Shown: positions 59,426-64,000 of the stretch, one piece after another
Position numbering within the stretch: the first letter of the stretch is position 1
Layout of the letters: every line of letters starts with the position of its first letter
Assembly (NCBI RefSeq): GCF_036365825.1
Contig: NZ_CP142674.1
Coordinates: 1 to 64,000, forward strand
DNA from: Qipengyuania sp. HL-TH1
Lineage (GTDB): Bacteria; Pseudomonadota; Alphaproteobacteria; Sphingomonadales; Sphingomonadaceae
Direction: 5' to 3'
Length of the DNA: 64,000 nt
Program-made: the position numbers and the translations under genes
The notes under the pieces: model-generated
Told to the model about the DNA's origin: nothing
What the model saw: the letters and a program-made list of their open reading frames with translations, nothing else
Databases searched by the model: none

Positions 59426-61216
59426 TCAGGGGACCTGGTCATAGCCGAAATTACAGGCGAGCAGGATATCGGTAGGGTGATAGACATTGTGCTGGCCCCG
59501 GCGCCGCCCTGCTTCCGATATCAGATGCAGGTTCTTTTTCGCCCTTGAGCATATAACATACAGGAGCCTGTTCGCGGCCGCGACCTTGTCGTCCTCGTTG
59601 AAATGCGGGACCATTCCCTCAAGGAGGCCGAAGGCGATCACGGCTTCGAATTCGGCGCCTTTCACACCATGGATCGTCGAAACAGTGATCCCGGTCTTCT
59701 CATCGAAAACCTTGCGGAACATGGAAACGTCGGCAATCGCGGTCGCACCATCTGCAACAAGCCGGTCGATACGCCGCTGCGATCCTTCGACGAAGGCCTC
59801 GTAATGCTCGACCAGCATTGGGGAACTAGTGCGATCGATGCCGAGCGCCGAGAAAAGGGCGTCGAAGCATTCGAGCAAATATGCAAGACCATCGGTTTCG
59901 GTCGAGGAGATACCGTTCGAGACGCGCAACAGACTTTTGCGGGTAATCGCGGTGGTATTAATGCCCGCCAGATCGAGCGCGGCGATCACTTCACCGGCCC
60001 ATCGGCTGCGCCGGATGTAAAGCTGCGGCGAAGCCTCGGTCAGGATGATCCGAGCAAGCTTGTACCAAAAATTGTCGATGTCCCGCGCGAAGGGGACCAT
60101 CCCGGGGCCGGAGAAGCTGTAATCGGGCAAAGCCGCCACAAGCTGGCGTGTCATGGCGGCAAGCGGCAACCATTGCGGTCCGACGATGCAGACTTCGCTG
60201 GGCGGAATTCCCAGCGTGTCGATGTTGTGGCGGATCAGCCGCACGACCTCAGCCACCAGCATGTCGCGGTGCGTCGAATGGTCGTAGGAAATTGCGCTCG
60301 CAAAGTTCTTGTATTTGCCTCCCGCGCTGATCTTGGAAGTCAGCTGGTTGAAGTTCTCGAAATAGCTGACGATGCGATCCGATGAGCGGTAGTTCACCGA
60401 AAGGTCCATCTCGGTAAAGCTTACACCGCTAAGTGCGGAAAACTCGGCAGGGGTGATCGCATAGCCGCCAAGCGACCCGTAGATCGCCTGATTGGGATCT
60501 CCGACAACGAACGCTCTGGCCTTGCCCATCGACGCTTTCAGGATGGCGCCAAGTATCGCGTACTGGATTTCCTTGGTGTCCTGATACTCATCGACCAGCA
60601 CGATCGCGAAAATCGAGCCCAGAAGCACGCTGATGGATGGGACGTCCCGGACCAGCTCGTAGGCGTAGGAGAGTATCATCTCGAAATCGACCTGACGACT
60701 GGAACGCAGGTCGGCCCAATATTGCTGGAGAAGCGCATCGACACTGGCCTGCTTCCAGTGCGGGCAGGAGATGACATAGCCAGTCGAGGTAAAATAGTGG
60801 CCACAGTCAAAGGTGCGAAGACCGCCGCCATGCTGAGTGCACAGTAGCTCATGTGCACGTTCGGTATCGTGCGCATTGATCACTCGGAAGCCGTGTTTGA
60901 GCTCGGGGTGGTATACAGCGTAAGGTCGCAAGATCCACTCGAGGCAGAAGGAATGGATAGTGCCGATCCAGAGCTGACCGGTGTCGACGCCGAGCTGTTC
61001 GATCCGCTCCTGGATTTCATCGGCCGCGCGGTGAGTGTAAGTGATCGCAACGACACGCTGCTTGTCGGACGTGAGCAACGATAGTTCACGGGCGATCTTG
61101 TAGGTCAGCGTATGCGTCTTCCCGCTGCCAGGGCACGCGGTCAGGAACACGCTGCCGGGTTGCTCAATCGCATTGACCTGATCTGCGTTCAGGGCATTCG
61201 CGTTCCAAACGAACAT
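59426..61216 (-). CDS. gajB: Gabija UvrD-like helicase GajB
   Basis: This 596-aa superfamily 1 helicase has Walker A ACPGSGKT at 27-34, ITYTHRAADEIQERI, the Walker B DEYQDT near 207, GDPNQAIYG and STIHGVKGAEFEAV. Pairing with an OLD-type nuclease directly upstream (shared TGATG at 61214-61216) identifies it as GajB of the Gabija anti-phage system, where GajB acts with GajA on phage DNA. Length fits the family. Four genes in this island carry nuclease or helicase signatures. Confidence 0.88.
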   Translation of the reverse strand: MFVWNANALNADQVNAIEQPGSVFLTACPGSGKTHTLTYKIARELSLLTSDKQRVVAITYTHRAADEIQERIEQLGVDTGQLWIGTIHSFCLEWILRPYAVYHPELKHGFRVINAHDTERAHELLCTQHGGGLRTFDCGHYFTSTGYVISCPHWKQASVDALLQQYWADLRSSRQVDFEMILSYAYELVRDVPSISVLLGSIFAIVLVDEYQDTKEIQYAILGAILKASMGKARAFVVGDPNQAIYGSLGGYAITPAEFSALSGVSFTEMDLSVNYRSSDRIVSYFENFNQLTSKISAGGKYKNFASAISYDHSTHRDMLVAEVVRLIRHNIDTLGIPPSEVCIVGPQWLPLAAMTRQLVAALPDYSFSGPGMVPFARDIDNFWYKLARIILTEASPQLYIRRSRWAGEVIAALDLAGINTTAITRKSLLRVSNGISSTETDGLAYLLECFDALFSALGIDRTSSPMLVEHYEAFVEGSQRRIDRLVADGATAIADVSMFRKVFDEKTGITVSTIHGVKGAEFEAVIAFGLLEGMVPHFNEDDKVAAANRLLYVICSRAKKNLHLISEAGRRRGQHNVYHPTDILLACNFGYDQVP

Positions 61217-63351
61217 CAGAGCATCGCGATGATGGAATTAATCCGATCGCCGGGGAATGCGGCCAGCATCTCGGCGCGCACCGCGGCAAAGTCGATCTCT
61301 CGATCGCGAAAGCGCGCGATTGTATCGCGCATCACATCGACCTGAGATTGCAGTACCAGCCCCGACGCAACTTGAACCTTGAGTCGGTACTCGAGAATGC
61401 TCGCCATGGTTTCGACGGAGATCGGCCGATGTGCGCTAAATAGGGCGGACAGGAGATAATTGGGCAGATGCACATCGGGGGTGATTGCCTTGCCGAGAAT
61501 GATCGCGAACCAGCCCTTGCCGACTTGCTTCGCCATCGTGAGCACACGCGTTCCATAACGGGCGATGTCACCGGATTCGAGGTCGGCCTTGGCCTGAGCG
61601 ATGGTTCCTGCGTCAACATAGACGTCGTTCAGGATGGAGGCCACTGCTGCATTGTTGCCGGCAAGAATGAAGTCCACTTCGAAGGTATGCTGCGCGAAAT
61701 GCGCGCTCAGCCAGGCATTGTCGTGGCAGAAAGCGTTGAGCCGAGCCGAACGGGCCGCTCCGGAGGTCTGCGATCCGAGCGCACGGCTCTTCGCCTTGAT
61801 CTCGGCATCGCTGTCGAGCGGATCGGGCGTCAGGTCGATAAAGGCCTGGTCGAGGTCCGTGATGATCGCGCAATTTTTGCGAATTCGCATATCGTGGAAA
61901 AGGACGGCCACATTCTCGAAGCCTGTGCTGCGAATATTGATCAGGCTGGTGCCAAGTTCGTCCAGACTCAGACCGAACACCTGCCTTATCAGGATCGGAA
62001 CGAGAATCTCCTCGGCGTCTCCCTCGACCAGCAGCACACTTTTGGCAAAGAGCAGATTGCTGCGCACCGCGTCGAGGTATCGCTGGATATTACCGATCTG
62101 GCCGGGATCGAGACCGGCAGCGGGTTGAAAGACTTCGCAAACACCACCGTTTCGTCCGAGGATGTTGATGTTCTCGACATTGCTGACTTCTGAGATGTGA
62201 GTCGAATGCGTCGAGTAGATAATCTGCGTGTCGTCATAGTTCAGGCGGTCGAACAGCGTTTTCTGGATATGAGTATGGATGTGCGCCTCGGGCTCCTCGA
62301 CCACGAGGAAATTGGCAAAAGTCTGTTTGACCTTCTGATATTTAAATTCGAGGAGCTTGAGGGTCAGGTAAATGAGGTTTGCTCCGCCTAGGCTGAGCTC
62401 ATGGATCGCGCCCTCATATCCGGCTTCCGATTCGCCGACGAAGAGCTTCAGCGACTGGAAGAGGCGATCGGCTTCATCGGACAGGTCGGACCGGATAGAG
62501 AGGGATTTCGGGGAGTAGGTTTCGCCTGCTGCATCAGTGATTGTTTCGCGGATATCGGCGCGGATCGCGCCTACGTCGTCAAGACCCTCGATCGCATCAT
62601 TCAGGTTAGACACCAGGTCGCTGATCGGAGCAAAGGCAGCGGGGTCGATCTCGCCGCTCTTGCCCTTGAGCAGAGTGAGCAGCGGATTGGTGCGATTGTT
62701 CTGGAACTCCGCAACGACGTCGCGGAGCGCCTGGACGAAGGTGAAGCCGACTTCGCGCGCAATCGAAAACATGCCGGGGACGACCCCGCCAATTTCGGGC
62801 GGGGTGAGTTCCTCCGGGAAAGTGACTGTATCGAAATCGCCGACAAGCGAACGATAGACATCGGGATCGCAGAAATCAGCGCTGCTTTTGCCGGTGAAGA
62901 TCGTTTCGTAGTCCGACAGACTGACCTCGGCGCGCAGCGCCGCCAAGCCAGCATGATCGCCGACAGCCAGCTCGCCTAGCTTCTGGCGAACTGCAGCTTT
63001 CGGACGGAAGATCAGATTATAGGTCGCCCGATCAACGGTCGCGGCGGCGATGTTGCCGGTAGCGTGGAGGAACAGCGACTGGATCGTTTCATCCTGCGAC
63101 ACATCGGTGAATTCGAGGCTGATGATGATCCAGTGACCGCGCCACTCGGCGATACCGCGATGGAAGTCGCGTTCATCGAGACGGTAGGCCATGCGGAGCA
63201 GGTTCTCATCGAGAAGCAGCCGGATCGCCCGAAACAGGTTTGTCTTGCCGGACCCGTTCTCGCCGATGATCGTGTTGACGCCCTTTTCAAACTTCACCGT
63301 CGCAGCGGCAAAGTTTCGGTAATTGACCATCTGGAGTTTCGATATGTGCAT
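61216..63351 (-). CDS. gajA: Gabija OLD-family ATPase-nuclease GajA
   Basis: This 711-aa protein has an N-terminal ABC-type ATPase (Walker A GENGSGKT at 30-37, LSLGGANLIYL signature near 340, VVEEPEAHIH Walker B) and a C-terminal toprim nuclease (VLLVEGDAEEILV near 440, AIITDLDQAF near 498). This is the OLD class that pairs with a UvrD helicase in Gabija. GajA nicks DNA when nucleotide levels fall during infection. It is co-translated with gajB through a one-base overlap and lies 30 bp after an exonuclease gene on the same strand. Confidence 0.9.
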   Translation of the reverse strand: MHISKLQMVNYRNFAAATVKFEKGVNTIIGENGSGKTNLFRAIRLLLDENLLRMAYRLDERDFHRGIAEWRGHWIIISLEFTDVSQDETIQSLFLHATGNIAAATVDRATYNLIFRPKAAVRQKLGELAVGDHAGLAALRAEVSLSDYETIFTGKSSADFCDPDVYRSLVGDFDTVTFPEELTPPEIGGVVPGMFSIAREVGFTFVQALRDVVAEFQNNRTNPLLTLLKGKSGEIDPAAFAPISDLVSNLNDAIEGLDDVGAIRADIRETITDAAGETYSPKSLSIRSDLSDEADRLFQSLKLFVGESEAGYEGAIHELSLGGANLIYLTLKLLEFKYQKVKQTFANFLVVEEPEAHIHTHIQKTLFDRLNYDDTQIIYSTHSTHISEVSNVENINILGRNGGVCEVFQPAAGLDPGQIGNIQRYLDAVRSNLLFAKSVLLVEGDAEEILVPILIRQVFGLSLDELGTSLINIRSTGFENVAVLFHDMRIRKNCAIITDLDQAFIDLTPDPLDSDAEIKAKSRALGSQTSGAARSARLNAFCHDNAWLSAHFAQHTFEVDFILAGNNAAVASILNDVYVDAGTIAQAKADLESGDIARYGTRVLTMAKQVGKGWFAIILGKAITPDVHLPNYLLSALFSAHRPISVETMASILEYRLKVQVASGLVLQSQVDVMRDTIARFRDREIDFAAVRAEMLAAFPGDRINSIIAML

Positions 63352-63381
63352 GGTTCCCCCGGATTTGAGTTTGTAGCGTGA

Positions 63382-64000
63382 TCAGGTGCGATCGGAAAAG
63401 CGGTTGAAGGGGGTGATCTCACGCACCAGCAACTCGACGTCGCGCAGATAGATTTCTTTGCGAAGAAAGGCGATTTCATCGCCCTGCAGACCATCGTCGA
63501 CATCGATGTACCAAGCGCGGGGGTTGGGATTGTCGTCACCGTTCCAGCGATAGCCGCGTGCCTTGAGCACGTCCTTCAAATCGAAAGGGGAGTTCTCCGC
63601 CCAGATTCGCCAGCTTGGGCGTCGGGCCTTTTCCAGAAGCTTCTGCATTGCCGGCACGCGGCTTGCGGGAAGCGGCATAGCGAGCAATTCGATGGCTGCG
63701 CGACAGTCATGAACGGCGCGGTGACGATCGTAGAAAAACCCGGCGCCGGCGGCGAGATAGGCCAGTTTCACGCCTTCATGACCTTCGCCGATCCAGTCGA
63801 TCTGCGACATCGAACAGGCCCAGGGTTTGAACACAAATGCATCGCTGAGACGTTCGAGAAACCGCCGATCAAAGCCGGCATTGTGCGCGATCACAAGAGA
63901 AGCGCGATCGACCAGTGCGCGGACAGCGTCGAGATCGATACGATGCCCGGCAACCATCGCGTCGGTAATCCCGGTCAAACGGGTTATTTCGGGCGGAATC
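63382..64000 (-). CDS. DnaQ-like 3'-5' exonuclease, N-terminus outside the window
   Basis: At least 206 residues of a DEDDh exonuclease are visible: LTGITDAMVAG, then VIAHNAGFDRRFLERL and HRAVHDCRAAIELL, with an unassigned C-terminal part. The frame stays open to the window edge, so the first DED motif and the start lie beyond 64000; a TTG at 63978 is not the true start. It is 30 bp upstream of gajA on the same strand, so it may belong to the same operon. Confidence 0.8.
   Translation of the reverse strand, partial: IPPEITRLTGITDAMVAGHRIDLDAVRALVDRASLVIAHNAGFDRRFLERLSDAFVFKPWACSMSQIDWIGEGHEGVKLAYLAAGAGFFYDRHRAVHDCRAAIELLAMPLPASRVPAMQKLLEKARRPSWRIWAENSPFDLKDVLKARGYRWNGDDNPNPRAWYIDVDDGLQGDEIAFLRKEIYLRDVELLVREITPFNRFSDRT

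Noticed and set aside
59330..59548. 72-residue plus-strand frame overlapping the gajB end
   Set aside because: TTG start, 120-bp antisense overlap with GajB and no recognisable domain.

Overview
The window looks like most of the backbone of a high-GC alphaproteobacterial plasmid, probably from a sphingomonad or Erythrobacteraceae host. I infer this from composition and from families common on such plasmids: DUF1612/RHE_PE00001, DUF736, DUF3768, DUF7007, ArdC, a strawberry-notch-like helicase and a ParB-like protein. No rRNA, tRNA, CRISPR array or complete insertion sequence was seen.

Layout. 0-2.7 kb (minus): a tyrosine recombinase overlapped by a protein with a HEPN-type RNx3H signature. 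2.7-8.0 kb: replication and partition, with a frameshifted DUF1612 protein, parB, two CACGTG-centred parS-like palindromes, parA, an iteron array with inverted operator-like copies, and a replication initiator. 8.0-9.9 kb: a Phd-like/PIN-like toxin-antitoxin pair coupled to a patatin phospholipase. 10-34.6 kb (almost all plus): toprim protein, methylase-helicase, ParB-like protein, ArdC, many small conserved proteins, a tightly coupled PP-loop / HerA / Myb-repeat-GHKL / PP-loop cluster, a 759-bp duplication carrying DUF736, and a Phd/PemK-like pair. 34.6-42.4 kb: ssb and small mostly single genes, many behind long hairpin-rich leaders built from dispersed repeats. 42.8-49.1 kb: probable oriT, then RHH protein, coupling protein, XRE regulator and MOBF relaxase, the order seen in R388 trwABC. 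49.1-52.6 kb: small membrane and secreted proteins and a tandem repeat. 52.6-64 kb: a defence island with an Xre-RES toxin-antitoxin pair, a DUF2235 hydrolase, a nuclease-TPR-GreAB-C-PIN protein, Gabija (gajA/gajB) and a truncated DnaQ-like exonuclease.

How it fits together. Plus-strand genes from about 10 to 42 kb read toward the predicted oriT and the transfer genes read away from it. That is the geometry of a conjugative leading region, where establishment and anti-defence genes (ssb, ardC, ParB-like, methylase-helicase) can be read from the entering single strand. The dispersed hairpin repeats and a recurrent G-rich tract, usually 25-60 bp upstream of a start codon, are the least explained signals and may be regulatory elements of that programme. 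No type IV secretion genes are present, so the plasmid is either mobilizable or carries them outside the window. Three homopolymer tracts (C6, C6, G8) sit exactly where reading frames break or fuse; sequencing error and slippage cannot be told apart here.
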